NCBI RefSeq assembly: GCF_003207855.1
Contig: NZ_NKTZ01000001.1
Location: 395,257 to 459,256 of the forward strand
Reading direction: 5' to 3'
From: Komagataeibacter rhaeticus
Lineage (GTDB): Bacteria > Pseudomonadota > Alphaproteobacteria > Acetobacterales > Acetobacteraceae
Length of the DNA: 64,000 bases
Under the pieces are notes generated by a model. That model made no database searches and had not been told where the DNA came from. It saw nothing but the letters and a program-made list of their open reading frames with translations. Below, piece after piece: positions 63,972 to 64,000 of the stretch. Every line of letters begins with the position of its first letter. Positions within the stretch are counted from its first letter, which is position 1. The translations under genes were made by a program, and so were the position numbers.

Positions 63972-64000
63972 GGGCGATGATTGGCGGCCTGGACTGGGTG

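Overview
The window is a GC-rich stretch of bacterial chromosome with mostly housekeeping genes. The gene set (NDUFA12 homologue next to an MlaD protein and a DUF2155 protein, UbiK, class II RNR relatives, lutABC, otsBA, MidA) points to an alphaproteobacterium. Protein flavour and intergenic repeats suggest an acetic acid bacterium (Acetobacteraceae, probably near Komagataeibacter/Gluconacetobacter). That placement is inference from reading; no database was searched. No prophage, insertion sequence, integrase, CRISPR array or secretion-system cluster was seen.

Layout. 1-7.4 kb: partial membrane-anchored protein, the rplM-rpsI ribosomal operon, a secreted DRGH nuclease, small unknown proteins, and ilvD. 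7.5-16 kb: an AsmA-family protein, tRNA-Thr, a DsbA-like protein, an 8-oxoguanine-deaminase-like amidohydrolase, an SDR, tRNA-Ser, and lepA. 16-25 kb: an S24-fold regulator that has lost its protease residues, with a small coupled partner; a secreted coiled-coil protein; a DEAD-box helicase; an alcohol dehydrogenase; a COG3146 acyltransferase-like protein; a RidA protein; and a degenerate relative of class II ribonucleotide reductase. 25-34 kb: NDUFA12-mlaD-small ORF-DUF2155, otsB-otsA-dsbB, DUF1328, nadE, an RTX-like protein, and an HU protein.

34-46 kb: the lutA-lutB-lutC lactate oxidation operon with a divergent LysR gene; a very AT-rich small membrane protein; and a four-gene divergent locus (zincin plus transglutaminase on one strand, circularly permuted ATP-grasp plus alpha-E on the other). 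Then come tRNA-Gln, a COQ9/TetR-like protein, proC, ybjN and ubiK. 46-64 kb: hldD, lgt-midA-pgeF, a Pro/Ala/Val-rich lipoprotein, prs, a phosphoglycerate-mutase-like phosphatase, rplY-pth-ychF, proA-nadD-rsfS-rlmH, a CHAP amidase-like protein, a second RidA protein, mocA-xdhC, a host-attachment-like protein, a metallo-hydrolase and a DUF192 protein. The last 200 bases look like the promoter and boxA leader of a ribosomal RNA operon that starts just outside.

Many genes are joined by ATGA, TGATG or GTGA overlaps, marking translationally coupled units (lutABC, zincin-transglutaminase, ATP-grasp/alpha-E, lgt-midA-pgeF, xdhC-mocA, regulator pair). The strongest leads for unexplained biology are the transglutaminase/ATP-grasp/alpha-E/zincin locus, the eroded NrdJ paralogue, a family of at least six two-hairpin intergenic repeats, the S24 regulator without its catalytic dyad, and an rsfS gene that may start at ATA.
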